DNA of 64,000 nt from Halothermothrix sp. (GCA_016841825.1 JAENYK010000004.1:186001-250000); one strand, 5' to 3'; shown: positions 1 to 7,475, counted from the stretch's first letter. Program-made: numbers and translations. The notes: generated by a model not told the origin, from the sequence alone.

Positions 1-853
1 TGTATTCGTCATAGTATTCTCTTCCCCGCCCAGCCGGAGTAATAACATCAGCAGTAAAATGTACACCCAGTTCATCCTGAATATAACTGACCATCTCATC
101 TAAAGTATCAAAATTATGATCGCCGATGACCATGTTTAATTGAACAGTCAAACCTCTATCTCTCATAAGTTTTATGTTCTCTACAGTTTTCTGATGAGCA
201 CCTTTGACACCTCTAAACTCATCCTGGATGTGTCCAATATGGGAGTCAAAACTCACATTGTACTGAGATACAGGTAAATCCCTCAATCTCTCTATCTTTT
301 CCTCATCAAGCAGGGTAAGATTAGTAAAAATATTAACAATCATTCCTTTTTCACCCATATACTCAAGAATTTCATAAATATCATCCCGGACAAAAGGTTC
401 ACCTCCGGTCAGGTCAAAATGCCAGATCCCCAGTTCATGTGCTTCATCAACCATTTTTTTGATCTCTTCTGTGGTCAGTTCATTCTCATCTGAGCCTTGC
501 ATACCTGAAGAGGTATAACAATGTTTACATTTAAGGTTACATCTATGGGTCAATTCCAGAAAAATCTTCAATAGATGAGGTCTTGTCCGTAAATCTTTAA
601 TATGATAAAGCCCACGCTTACTTTCATCTCCAACCAAAATCTGATTTTCCTGTAGATAGTTAACGAAACTTAAAAGATTAGAATTCAATCCCTGTAAATC
701 TTCTTTTGAAAGTCCATTATCATGAATATACCTGATAATTTCAAAACTATCCCCATTCAAGTCAAATTTTTGCAAAGTCTTCCGATTCATTAAATAATAC
801 TTTTCACCTCGATGAATACAGATATAATCCCGATTAAAAAATAGATTTTTCAT
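1..853 (-). CDS. Radical SAM peptide-maturase-like protein with N-terminal PqqD-like domain (partial)
   Basis: The 3' end lies beyond the window; 284 codons are visible. The start is the ATG at 853 behind GGAGGGGAG. Residues 1-85 look like a PqqD-type peptide-recognition (RRE) domain: a small beta-rich start (KYYLMN), then helices with FDLNGDSFEIIRYI. The radical SAM core starts near residue 98 with THRCNLKCKHCY, giving the cluster cysteines C105, C109 and C112, followed by the TGGEP SAM-binding motif. Such enzymes use a 4Fe-4S cluster and S-adenosylmethionine for radical chemistry, and this domain order is typical of RiPP maturases. A C-terminal SPASM domain cannot be seen because of the cut. 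Four short precursor-like genes lie just upstream in the same direction, which supports a role in modifying them. The radical SAM assignment is secure; the substrate is inferred. Confidence 0.85.
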   Translation of the reverse strand, partial: MKNLFFNRDYICIHRGEKYYLMNRKTLQKFDLNGDSFEIIRYIHDNGLSKEDLQGLNSNLLSFVNYLQENQILVGDESKRGLYHIKDLRTRPHLLKIFLELTHRCNLKCKHCYTSSGMQGSDENELTTEEIKKMVDEAHELGIWHFDLTGGEPFVRDDIYEILEYMGEKGMIVNIFTNLTLLDEEKIERLRDLPVSQYNVSFDSHIGHIQDEFRGVKGAHQKTVENIKLMRDRGLTVQLNMVIGDHNFDTLDEMVSYIQDELGVHFTADVITPAGRGREYYDEY

Positions 854-927
854 TAATACCTCTCCCCTCCTCAAAAATGGTTAAGGCAGAACAGCCAATA
901 ATATTTCTCCTAACAATAATTATGTAA

Positions 928-963
928 AAGCGGGTTAACAAGCCCAAACTCCTTAACCCGCTT
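928..963 (-). terminator. Hairpin between precursor genes and radical SAM gene
   Basis: A perfect 11-bp inverted repeat (AAGCGGGTTAA / TTAACCCGCTT) with a 14-nt loop lies between the last short precursor gene and the maturase. On the minus strand only a short, interrupted T tract follows (TTTTACAT), so it looks like a weak or partial terminator, or an mRNA-stabilising hairpin, rather than a full stop. It would let the precursors be made in excess over the enzyme. Confidence 0.6.
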
Positions 964-1055
964 CTCCAATAGCCAATAACCTAACCTCAATCTGATAAAT
1001 AGTAAGTTGTCTCAGATGAGGCTTAAGCATCAAATATACATAGTTTAGGTGTTAC

Positions 1056-1157
1056 TTAATAATCAATACCCGGATATGAAATAATAGGTGCTATTATTGG
1101 CTCTTCGCTTATCTCTACAGCAGCAATAGTAGGATTTAAATCGTTAAAATTTAACAT
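1056..1157 (-). CDS. Short precursor-like peptide, fourth in series (33 aa)
   Basis: ATG at 1157 follows GAGGTGGTGA with good spacing, and 33 codons end in TAA. The peptide begins MLNFNDLNPTIA, the leader shared by all four peptides of this locus. The C-terminal part is acidic and proline/isoleucine-rich (EEPIIAPII) and ends SYPGIDY. There is no Cys, Ser/Thr is scarce, and two Tyr lie in the tail. It is the copy nearest the radical SAM gene and the most divergent in the tail. I read it as a RiPP precursor with leader and core; family membership with its three neighbours is visible in the sequence, but modification is inferred. No function is known to me. Confidence 0.8.
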   Translation of the reverse strand: MLNFNDLNPTIAAVEISEEPIIAPIISYPGIDY

Positions 1158-1203
1158 CTAAATCACCACCTCTTGATTGTTTTAAAGCTTTCTAAACTCC
1201 CTA

Positions 1204-1311
1204 TTAGTCGAGAATGTCATAAGCTGGAAGGGATGGAGTTGGACCGATAGGCTTAATAAAACCAATCTCGATAGCTGTGATAGTAGGATTCAAATCAGTG
1301 AAATTCAACAT
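1204..1311 (-). CDS. Short precursor-like peptide, third in series (35 aa)
   Basis: ATG at 1311 is preceded by AAAGGAGGTGA, and 35 codons end in TAA. The leader reads MLNFTDLNPTIT and the tail IEIGFIKPIGPTPSLPAYD. Its tail shares the pattern GF..PIGPT.SL.AYD with the second peptide. It contains no cysteine. The strong ribosome binding site, the tight spacing to its neighbours and the shared leader argue that this very short frame is translated. Likely a substrate of the radical SAM enzyme encoded downstream. Confidence 0.82.
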   Translation of the reverse strand: MLNFTDLNPTITAIEIGFIKPIGPTPSLPAYDILD

Positions 1312-1435
1312 AGAGTTCACCTCCTTTGCAACTAACAACATAAATACATCTCAAATGAGAAGTTAGTCAAAGATACCAACCAACTTCATCTTATGGAGTA
1401 TATTCTACAAAATGTAAACTATAGTGTAAAAAAAA

Positions 1436-1543
1436 TTATTTCATAGTATCGTAAGCATACAGTGAAGATGTTGGGCCAATTGGTGGCTCAAAACCGATAT
1501 AACTAACAGCAATAGTAGGATTTAAATCATTAAATTTTAACAT
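1436..1543 (-). CDS. Short precursor-like peptide, second in series (35 aa)
   Basis: ATG at 1543 follows AAAGGAGGTGA, and 35 codons end in TAA. The leader is MLKFNDLNPTIA; the tail contains SYIGFEPPIGPT and SSLYAYD and ends TMK. Aromatic residues (Tyr, Phe, Tyr, Tyr) are more frequent than in the other copies. It has no cysteine. Position by position it aligns without gaps to the third peptide, with most changes in the tail, as expected of duplicated precursor genes with a constrained leader and a variable core. Confidence 0.82.
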   Translation of the reverse strand: MLKFNDLNPTIAVSYIGFEPPIGPTSSLYAYDTMK

Positions 1544-1601
1544 TCTGGTCACCTCCTTTTACAATATTGACACAGATACTTCCGAACAACAATTCCTGAA
1601 A

Positions 1602-1712
1602 TTAGTAAGGCATTGGCAGATCTGGAGCGACTAAAGAAGAAACTGGCTCGATAGGCTTAATAATAGGATCAATCACAATAGGAGCAATAATTGGATTTAA
1701 ATCGTTAAACAT
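1602..1712 (-). CDS. Short precursor-like peptide, first in series (36 aa)
   Basis: This is the first gene after the promoter. ATG at 1712 follows GGGAGGTGA, and 36 codons end in TAA. The leader is two residues shorter (MFNDLNPIIA). The tail is strongly hydrophobic with repeated Pro-Ile units (IVIDPIIKPIEP), then SSLVAPD and LPMPY at the end. No cysteine is present. It shares SL.A.D with the second and third peptides. It begins about 25 bp after the predicted transcription start, so it is likely the most highly expressed member of the set. Confidence 0.82.
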   Translation of the reverse strand: MFNDLNPIIAPIVIDPIIKPIEPVSSLVAPDLPMPY

Positions 1713-1743
1713 AATTTCACCTCCCATCCTAATATTTGCCTCT

Positions 1744-1772
1744 ATTATAACCCATATTGTATATTTTGTCAA
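1744..1772 (-). promoter_or_regulatory. Sigma-A promoter of the peptide locus
   Basis: On the minus strand TTGACA (1772-1767) and TATAAT (1749-1744) are separated by exactly 17 bp: a perfect consensus promoter about 30 bp upstream of the first short peptide gene. Between 1773 and 2020 I see no gene or other convincing element, only AT-rich sequence. Confidence 0.88.
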
Positions 1773-2020
1773 TTTATATACATTTTAATTTTTATGCCAC
1801 ATCTAATTAAATCAATCAGAAATAATCAAAAATACTATAAAAAAACCTAAAAAGTGTGCATCATGCTAGTATAAAAAGAGCCTTTCGCCTTGCACATAAA
1901 CTTTAGCTAGCCAGACGACAAGCCATAAAAAACTTATTTTTTATAAGTAAAAATATATATTTATAATAAAAAACTATAAAATATTCTAAACTAGTATAGT
2001 TATCAAAACAAATCTTGATT

Positions 2021-2056
2021 GAAAACAGAAAACCCGATTGATCACTCAATCGGGTT
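2021..2056 (-). terminator. Rho-independent terminator of hpf
   Basis: An 11-bp perfect stem (AACCCGATTGA / TCAATCGGGTT) with a 4-nt loop is followed on the minus strand by TTTTCTGTTTTC. It lies about 20 bp after the hpf stop codon. Confidence 0.9.
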
Positions 2057-2077
2057 GTTATCTTCTTAAATATAATT

Positions 2078-2614
2078 TTAAAATTCTGGCTCAATCAATC
2101 CATATTGACCATTTTTCCGTTTATAAACCACGTTAACTTCATCGGTATCCGCATTCTGAAATACAAAAAAATCATGACCAATCAAATCCATCTGCATAAT
2201 AGCCTCTTCGACTGGCATTGGCTTGATGGCAAAACGCTTTGTTCTGACAATCCTGGGCTCTTCCTCTTCAGTATCGCTAACTCCGTTAACAAATTGAAGA
2301 TTAAATTCCTTTTTCTTTTCACGGATTTTACGACCAATACGGGTCTTATGCTTACGTACTTGACGCTCTAACTTTTCAATGACTCCATCGATAGACGCAT
2401 ACATATCACCTGAACTTTCCTCACCACGCAGCAGCAAACCATCAACCATTATGGTGACTTCGACGATATGGCGATCCTTCTCAACTTCTAAACCTACCTG
2501 TGCTTCGATGAAAGCATCATTGAAGTATTTTTCGATCTTTCCAACCTTGTCTTCCACATAGTTTTTCAGAGAATTTGTTAATTCGAAATTCTTACCACGT
2601 ACAGTAATTTTCAT
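2078..2614 (-). CDS. hpf: Ribosome hibernation promoting factor, long form
   Basis: The product (178 aa) has the long-HPF layout: an N-terminal S30AE domain (about residues 1-100, starting MKITVRGKNFELT), an acidic linker with EEEEPR, and a C-terminal domain (about 118-178, RIVRTKRFAIKPMPVEEAI) that dimerises. Long HPF binds the 30S subunit in slow growth and joins two 70S ribosomes into an inactive 100S particle. An open frame runs 65 codons further upstream, but the ATG at 2614 is chosen because homologues begin MKI/MKV there and AGAGGAG precedes it. The gene is monocistronic, with its own terminator and a leader of roughly 240 nt from the predicted promoter. Confidence 0.95.
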   Translation of the reverse strand: MKITVRGKNFELTNSLKNYVEDKVGKIEKYFNDAFIEAQVGLEVEKDRHIVEVTIMVDGLLLRGEESSGDMYASIDGVIEKLERQVRKHKTRIGRKIREKKKEFNLQFVNGVSDTEEEEPRIVRTKRFAIKPMPVEEAIMQMDLIGHDFFVFQNADTDEVNVVYKRKNGQYGLIEPEF

Positions 2615-2863
2615 CAGCACACCACTCCTCTCGCCTTTATATGTAGTTAATTTATTCGACAAATTAGTAATTAATTCCTGCCCAATTATAATTATGTTAC
2701 CAATATTTTTATGAAAACATATTCTCTTAACATTTTCTAGCGGACCTGGATGCTGATTAAATACTACCAGTTGGTAGATTATGTTCTTATAAAAATTAGT
2801 TTCGACCATGGAAATTGGTCTGTCAGGTAGTTGCCTTCTTTAGATTATCCCTTCCGTATCATA

Positions 2864-2892
2864 ATTATACATCATCCTTTATACTTATACAA
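2864..2892 (-). promoter_or_regulatory. Candidate hpf promoter
   Basis: On the minus strand TTGTAT and TATAAT stand 17 bp apart. If used, the hpf mRNA would carry an untranslated leader of about 240 nt, containing a small CTACC/GGTAG inverted repeat. The promoter sits immediately downstream of the DnaA-box-like cluster at 2909-3080, so DnaA bound there could influence it. Confidence 0.55.
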
Positions 2893-2908
2893 GTACTTCA
2901 CTCACAAC

Positions 2909-3080
2909 TTTTCCACAAGGAAAGTGAAAAATCTGTGGATAATGTGGATAACTTTGTGTACAACCTGAGAATACTATAAAGTTCATGTGGATACATTTTA
3001 ACTATATATGTAAATAAGCTGTGGAAAATGTGGAAAACTCACCATACTTCCCAACACTCCAGGGTTTAAGCTGTGGAAAA
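2909..3080 (+). promoter_or_regulatory. Cluster of seven DnaA-box-like 9-mers
   Basis: Two perfect DnaA boxes TGTGGATAA lie head to tail without a gap (2934-2942, 2943-2951). Around them are TGTGGATAC (2986-2994), TGTGGAAAA in tandem (3020-3028, 3029-3037) and again at 3072-3080, and the inverted form TTTTCCACA (2909-2917). Six of seven point the same way. The consensus of the bacterial DnaA box is TTATCCACA. There is no dnaA, dnaN or other origin gene in the window, so this may be a secondary DnaA-binding locus or a regulator of hpf rather than the origin. Confidence 0.7.
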
Positions 3081-3120
3081 AGTAATAAATTGCTTAAATC
3101 CTCTACCTACTGCTCATATT

Positions 3121-3831
3121 TTATAAAAATGCATCCAGGCTTCCGGAAGCAAGGGTATAAATACCTATAAAATTCGCACCTTCTGCCCGTAAAACTCTGG
3201 CTACCTGATTTACGGTTGTACCAGTAGTCAAAATATCATCAATAATCAACCATTTGCCTCCTTTGATCTGTTGGTTGTGCTTAAGTCCAAAAACCCCCTC
3301 TAAATTTTGATGACGCTCTTCCAGTCCCAACTTATTCTGAGGTTCCGTTGCTGTTACCCTGACCACCCAGTCACAACAGGATAAATTAAGATAAAATGCC
3401 AATCCCTCTGCTAATAACAGAGCCTGATTAAACCCCCGCTGTTTTAAACGTTCACTATGCATGGGAACCGGAATTAGCCCATCCCATTTAATCTTTTGTA
3501 AAATAATAGGCATCTGTTTATACATTATCTCCACCAGAGAATACATTAACCTACGTTCACCATAATACTTAAATCTATAGATTAAATCTTTTATCAATCC
3601 CTCATACAAAATAGCACTAAAACCTAGATCAAAAAACTTTTCACCAGCTAAAAAAGATCGTTTCCCAGTATAATGGTCCTCCGCTATCAAATATAAACCT
3701 TCCAGACAGGTAGAACATAATCCTAACTCAACTTCAAAACCTACCAACTCCTGTTGACAGTTCACACATTCTACTCTTCGGGGGTAAAGCAAATTGACCA
3801 ACTTGTCAATTAAATTTATCGCTTTTTGCAT
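3121..3831 (-). CDS. comFC: Competence protein ComFC (phosphoribosyltransferase-like)
   Basis: The protein (236 aa) has an N-terminal zinc-binding cysteine set (C22, C25, C39, C42) and a C-terminal type I phosphoribosyltransferase fold with the PRPP loop LIIDDILTTGTTVNQ. ComFC works with the helicase ComFA in uptake of single-stranded DNA during natural transformation. The ATG at 3831 lies inside the end of comFA (26-bp overlap) behind AAGGGGG, so the two genes are translationally coupled. Related PRT proteins without competence function exist (GntX/YhgH), but linkage to comFA favours ComFC. Confidence 0.92.
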   Translation of the reverse strand: MQKAINLIDKLVNLLYPRRVECVNCQQELVGFEVELGLCSTCLEGLYLIAEDHYTGKRSFLAGEKFFDLGFSAILYEGLIKDLIYRFKYYGERRLMYSLVEIMYKQMPIILQKIKWDGLIPVPMHSERLKQRGFNQALLLAEGLAFYLNLSCCDWVVRVTATEPQNKLGLEERHQNLEGVFGLKHNQQIKGGKWLIIDDILTTGTTVNQVARVLRAEGANFIGIYTLASGSLDAFL

Positions 3832-5716
3832 CTAATAACCCCCTTTCATGGGCCAGTCGATTCATCACTGCAATCCAGTTAACGGCTATTTTCATCTCCT
3901 TACTAATCCTGTTCCCTGCAAACCAGACATGAGCAAAAGGAGCATACAGAGAGCGTCCACCACGTCCTGCCATCTGAATCAGACTCTGATGGTTAAAAAT
4001 ATCCACATGATCAGCATATAATACCAACACATTACTTTTGGGAACCGTAACCCCCCTTTCTAAAATAGTGGTCGTCACCAGGATAGGATAAGTTCCCCGC
4101 AAAAACTCCTGTACCTTCTGAGAACGTTTCTTATCCTGACTATGGGTGTATTGTACCCAGTCAGCTAAACCTTTTTTCTGATAATACTTTTGTAAAGATT
4201 CACCAAAGATCTCTACCATCTTCCTACTGGGAAGAAATATATACAATTGGGCCAGGTCCTTTTCTAAACTCTGAATTATCCACTTCTTCACTTTTTGCGG
4301 CATTAATGTATATTCTGGTAATATTGGAAGTCTCAAAGAGTATAGTTCAGGAACTGGCACACCTTTACGATGAAATCTGGCCGGAAGAGTTAGAACCCGT
4401 AATTCCCCATCTTTTGCTTCTTTTAATAGCTCATCACTGGGGGTAGCACTAAGAAGAACCATTCTTCCATCTTTTTTTAAACTCCGCTGTAGTAGATTTA
4501 CCAGACGCCGATCTCCCTGATAAGGATATGCATCAACTTCATCAAAGATCACCAGATCAAAAGCCTGATAAAATCTAACCAACTGATGTACTGTAGCCAC
4601 CGTTATCTGAGCTTGAGAAAATTTAATTTTAGAACCACCGTATAGTCCGACAATTTTCACGTCGCTAAAAGCTTCCTGTAATCTTTCAACCATTTGACGA
4701 ATAACTTCTCGTCTGGGAGATGTAAATAATACCCGCCCAGCCCTCTGCAGAACCCTGGAAATCAATTCAAAAGTGGTCTCTGTCTTTCCGGCTCCGCAGA
4801 CTGCCCAGAGTAACCATCTGCGAACTCGATCTGTATCTAACATCTCCGCCAATCGCTCAGATATCTCCTTTTGATACGGAGATAAAGAAAAATTATAGCG
4901 AGGTTTAAATTTATCTGCTAAATAGGATCGATAGTCTAGACTACCAACTCCGTTTAAACCTTTGTTGGTCTGTTGAGGAGACGTATCCGAAAGATTAGCG
5001 TTAATACATACTCCCTGCGCCAACTCTGCAATAACTCCCTTATCAGCCCGTCTAAAAAGTGGCCTACAACTGAGACTCTCCCCCATATTTGAACATTCTG
5101 GACAAAACCAGACCCTCTCCCCACAGATCCCACACTGACTAAGTTGAAGTCCAACATGTCCACAGCGAAAACATTCTCCCTGTTCAGGAGAGACCGCCGG
5201 AATTAACTCTACCTTATTATGAACAATAGCCTGTAACAGATTTTTCTGTACAACTTGCGGCGAATAATGGCTTAGACCCATCTCCTGTAAACCATTGACT
5301 ATCTCAGAAAAGAAGAGATTCCTCCCCCTGAGCATGGCGGAAATAATCTGAAAACTTTCATCAATTAATTTTAACCCTTCGGGGAAAATAGCTATAGGTC
5401 TTTTTTGGGGTAAGATCTGAATTTTATTCTCTTTGAGCAACCTCTCTTTATGTAACCAAGAAGTGATCTTTTTGATTCGGGGATCAGTCTGCCAGTTTGG
5501 CGACCATCTGGCCCAGGGGAGAGCATGTAAACGCTGAATCAATAGATATGCTAAATGAAGTCTCATCTCTTCAGTAAGCACCCAGAACCACTCATATCCC
5601 ATGGACGCCAATTCCTCAATCTCCCATGTCAAATTATAACTCATGGCTGCTTTGACCTGATATTGTCCATTTTTCAATCTTCCGGCAAGATATACCTGAA
5701 CCTGACAACATTTCAT
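3806..5716 (-). CDS. comFA: Competence helicase ComFA
   Basis: A 636-residue DEAD-like ATP-dependent helicase that helps pull transforming DNA across the membrane. It has a zinc-binding region with C182, C185, C195, C198, C205 and C208, a Walker A motif CGAGKT at 307-312, the DEVD box at 392-395, and a C-terminal helicase domain with TTILERGVTVPK and QMAGRGGR. The first 180 residues are poorly conserved and longer than in Bacillus ComFA. Start ATG 5716 follows AAAGGAG. The gene is followed by overlapping comFC. No other competence genes are visible in the window. Confidence 0.93.
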   Translation of the reverse strand: MKCCQVQVYLAGRLKNGQYQVKAAMSYNLTWEIEELASMGYEWFWVLTEEMRLHLAYLLIQRLHALPWARWSPNWQTDPRIKKITSWLHKERLLKENKIQILPQKRPIAIFPEGLKLIDESFQIISAMLRGRNLFFSEIVNGLQEMGLSHYSPQVVQKNLLQAIVHNKVELIPAVSPEQGECFRCGHVGLQLSQCGICGERVWFCPECSNMGESLSCRPLFRRADKGVIAELAQGVCINANLSDTSPQQTNKGLNGVGSLDYRSYLADKFKPRYNFSLSPYQKEISERLAEMLDTDRVRRWLLWAVCGAGKTETTFELISRVLQRAGRVLFTSPRREVIRQMVERLQEAFSDVKIVGLYGGSKIKFSQAQITVATVHQLVRFYQAFDLVIFDEVDAYPYQGDRRLVNLLQRSLKKDGRMVLLSATPSDELLKEAKDGELRVLTLPARFHRKGVPVPELYSLRLPILPEYTLMPQKVKKWIIQSLEKDLAQLYIFLPSRKMVEIFGESLQKYYQKKGLADWVQYTHSQDKKRSQKVQEFLRGTYPILVTTTILERGVTVPKSNVLVLYADHVDIFNHQSLIQMAGRGGRSLYAPFAHVWFAGNRISKEMKIAVNWIAVMNRLAHERGLLDAKSDKFN

Positions 5717-5822
5717 TAACGCTATATCTCCTTTCTTTCCAACTCTCAGAATACTTTATTAAGTTATAACTCTCCTGTAATATTACTACAATACTTTACC
5801 ATCTTACCCCTTAAAATAAATT

Positions 5823-5852
5823 AGCTGTCTCTGACATAAGTCAGGGACAGCT
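5823..5852 (-). terminator. Hairpin terminator after sigH
   Basis: A 13-bp stem (AGCTGTCTCTGAC / GTCAGGGACAGCT, one G-T pair) with a 4-nt loop. It is followed by AATTTATTTT on the minus strand and TTTTTAT on the plus strand. It separates sigH from comFA. Confidence 0.8.
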
Positions 5853-5866
5853 TTTTATCTTTACGC

Positions 5867-6532
5867 TTAATAATTTGCGACTTCAGATTCAAGTTTATAC
5901 TTTATCTGGTGAATTTTGCGTCTTGATCGCTGTAGAGCATTGTCCACAGTCTTGATAGTTCTATCTAACTCTTCTGATATCTCTTTGTAAGACTTAGATT
6001 CTAAATAACTAGTGAACACTTTCCATTCCAGAGGGGTTAAAACTTTTTTTAACTCCTGGGTAATCTCTTCTATGAATTCCCGATTTATCAAATCTCTTTC
6101 AGGATTCATATTCTCATCAGACAATATATCTAATAATGTCCGTCCGCGACCACCCTCATCTTTCGCATAATTAAGGCGTCGATCAATGGAAGTCGAAGTA
6201 TTCAATGGGAGATGTTTTTGTCGATTAGCCATCTTTATTGCTGAAATTAACTGGCGATTAACACAAAGGTGTGCAAAACCCCGAAAAGACGCTTCTCGCA
6301 TGATTTTATAATCTCGGATAGCTTTATAAAGTCCAACTAATCCCTCTTGTATAACATCTTCTTTATCTAAACCCTTAATATAAAACATTCTGGATTTAGA
6401 ATAGACAATATCCATATTTGACCTGATTAAGTATTCTTCAGCTTCTGCATCACCACTTTGAGCTAATACAATCAATTCATCCTCAGTCATTGTCTCAAAC
6501 CTATTAGCTTTCTTGTTGCTGGATTTGCCCAT
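5867..6532 (-). CDS. sigH: RNA polymerase sigma-H factor (sigma-70 family)
   Basis: A 221-residue sigma factor with region 2 around MDIVYSKSRMFYIKGLDKEDVIQEGLVGLYKAIRDY and a region 4 helix-turn-helix near the end (SYKEISEELDRTIKTVDNALQRSRRKIHQ). Size and sequence match SigH (Spo0H), the stationary-phase and sporulation-onset sigma factor of Firmicutes, which also drives competence genes in several species. ATG 6532 follows AAAGGTGGGG. The neighbours comFA/comFC lie just downstream, although a terminator intervenes. It has its own strong promoter, about 235 nt upstream. Confidence 0.92.
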   Translation of the reverse strand: MGKSSNKKANRFETMTEDELIVLAQSGDAEAEEYLIRSNMDIVYSKSRMFYIKGLDKEDVIQEGLVGLYKAIRDYKIMREASFRGFAHLCVNRQLISAIKMANRQKHLPLNTSTSIDRRLNYAKDEGGRGRTLLDILSDENMNPERDLINREFIEEITQELKKVLTPLEWKVFTSYLESKSYKEISEELDRTIKTVDNALQRSRRKIHQIKYKLESEVANY

Positions 6533-6773
6533 TTAATCCCCACCTTTATCTTTGGTATTTCCCCCTCAGACTAAATACGCGCTTTAGCGCTAGCAAAACC
6601 CTCCACAACAATGTCGAAAAAAGTATTATCACCACCCTTTATAGGATTTTCTGACGCAATTTAATATTTTGTCCAGAAAAATAATATTGCAAGATCTTTA
6701 AATTTGATAACTCTAAGAAATGTTCGTTACAGACAAACATATTTCTATTTTTTAAGCTTTGCAACACCTTTAT
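6533..6773 (-). other. Leader region of sigH
   Basis: No gene is seen here. The region is the predicted untranslated leader of sigH, including a palindrome GCGCTTTAGCGC near 6580-6592 and a GGTGGTGATAATAC stretch that is not followed by an open frame of useful length. Confidence 0.5.
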
Positions 6774-6802
6774 ATTATACCCTTTTTACTATAAATTGTC
6801 AA
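6774..6802 (-). promoter_or_regulatory. Sigma-A promoter of sigH
   Basis: TTGACA and TATAAT on the minus strand are separated by 17 bp, both perfect consensus hexamers. Confidence 0.88.
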
Positions 6803-6874
6803 GTTGCAGAGAGGTAACTATTTCAAAAAAAATCGTTTATTTCTCAACACGAAAGATCTCCTATCTAATTCAAA

Positions 6875-6894
6875 AAGCCAGATAATCCTGGCTT
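6875..6894 (-). terminator. Terminator of the marR-type gene
   Basis: A 7-bp stem (AAGCCAG / CTGGCTT) with a 6-nt loop, followed on the minus strand by TTTGAATT, about 50 bp after the stop of the regulator gene. Confidence 0.7.
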
Positions 6895-6941
6895 ATTAGT
6901 GTTATTCACTCACCTATATAAATGTGTTCATACCAAATCCT

Positions 6942-7406
6942 TCATCCATTATGTTTACAATCAATCTCAGAATTTTTCATGATATTTATTAGTAAATTCA
7001 AGTTATTAATCAGTTCCTCTCGTCGATCAATACTGATCATCTTTAGATCCCTTTGAAACTTCTCCTGTCGCTTAGCCAGAAGATCCTCAGTGACTTCCCG
7101 TCCCTTATCTGTCAATCTCAGCCTTACAACCCGACGATCTTCATCATCTCGATAACGTTCAACCAATTCCACTTTTTCCAGTCGGTCGATTAAACCGGAA
7201 ACTGTGCTGCAAGCCAGGAGCATTCTATCACACAGATCGCCAATGGTCAATCCTTCTTCGCGATAAATGCGGATTATAGCAAACATTTGTGGTGTGGTAA
7301 TAAAAGAATCTTTCAAACTATCACGAAGACGTTTATTCATAATCCGGGCAAACTGACGAATCAAATCTTCAATCTCTATCGCTGTACGCTTAAGTTTATC
7401 ATCCAT
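6942..7406 (-). CDS. MarR-family transcriptional regulator
   Basis: A 154-residue winged-helix protein. The recognition region reads LTIGDLCDRMLLACSTVSGL, the wing region VERYRDDEDRRVVRLRLTDKGREV, as in MarR/SlyA proteins, with long helices at both ends for dimerisation. These dimers bind palindromes at their own promoter and release on binding small ligands or on oxidation. Start ATG 7406 follows GAAAGGAGTGA. It is monocistronic, with a clear promoter and terminator. The downstream targets and ligand are not evident; the genes upstream of it are a small membrane protein and outer-membrane-like proteins. Confidence 0.9.
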   Translation of the reverse strand: MDDKLKRTAIEIEDLIRQFARIMNKRLRDSLKDSFITTPQMFAIIRIYREEGLTIGDLCDRMLLACSTVSGLIDRLEKVELVERYRDDEDRRVVRLRLTDKGREVTEDLLAKRQEKFQRDLKMISIDRREELINNLNLLINIMKNSEIDCKHNG

Positions 7407-7475
7407 CTACTTCACTCCTTTCTCTTAATCTTGTCCCCTACTTAGATCAATCAAATATCGTTAGTTATGCTAAAT

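Noticed and set aside
1056-1712. The four short repeats as a CRISPR or intergenic repeat array
   Set aside because: Repeat similarity follows codon structure, each unit has start, stop and ribosome binding site, and unit spacing is irregular.
1903-2094. Minus-strand 63-codon open frame overlapping the hpf terminator
   Set aside because: Composition is AT-driven, there is no ribosome binding site, and it runs across the terminator hairpin and the end of hpf.
2105-2561. Plus-strand open frames opposite hpf
   Set aside because: They are shadows of the hpf coding sequence with no ribosome binding site.
2615-2809. N-terminal extension of hpf by 65 codons
   Set aside because: Homologues begin at the internal ATG (2614), which has AGAGGAG before it; the extension has no similarity to any known domain.
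2909-3080. Replication origin
   Set aside because: Boxes are convincing, but dnaA, dnaN, gyrB, rpmH or an AT-rich unwinding element pattern are not adjacent in the window, so oriC is not claimed.
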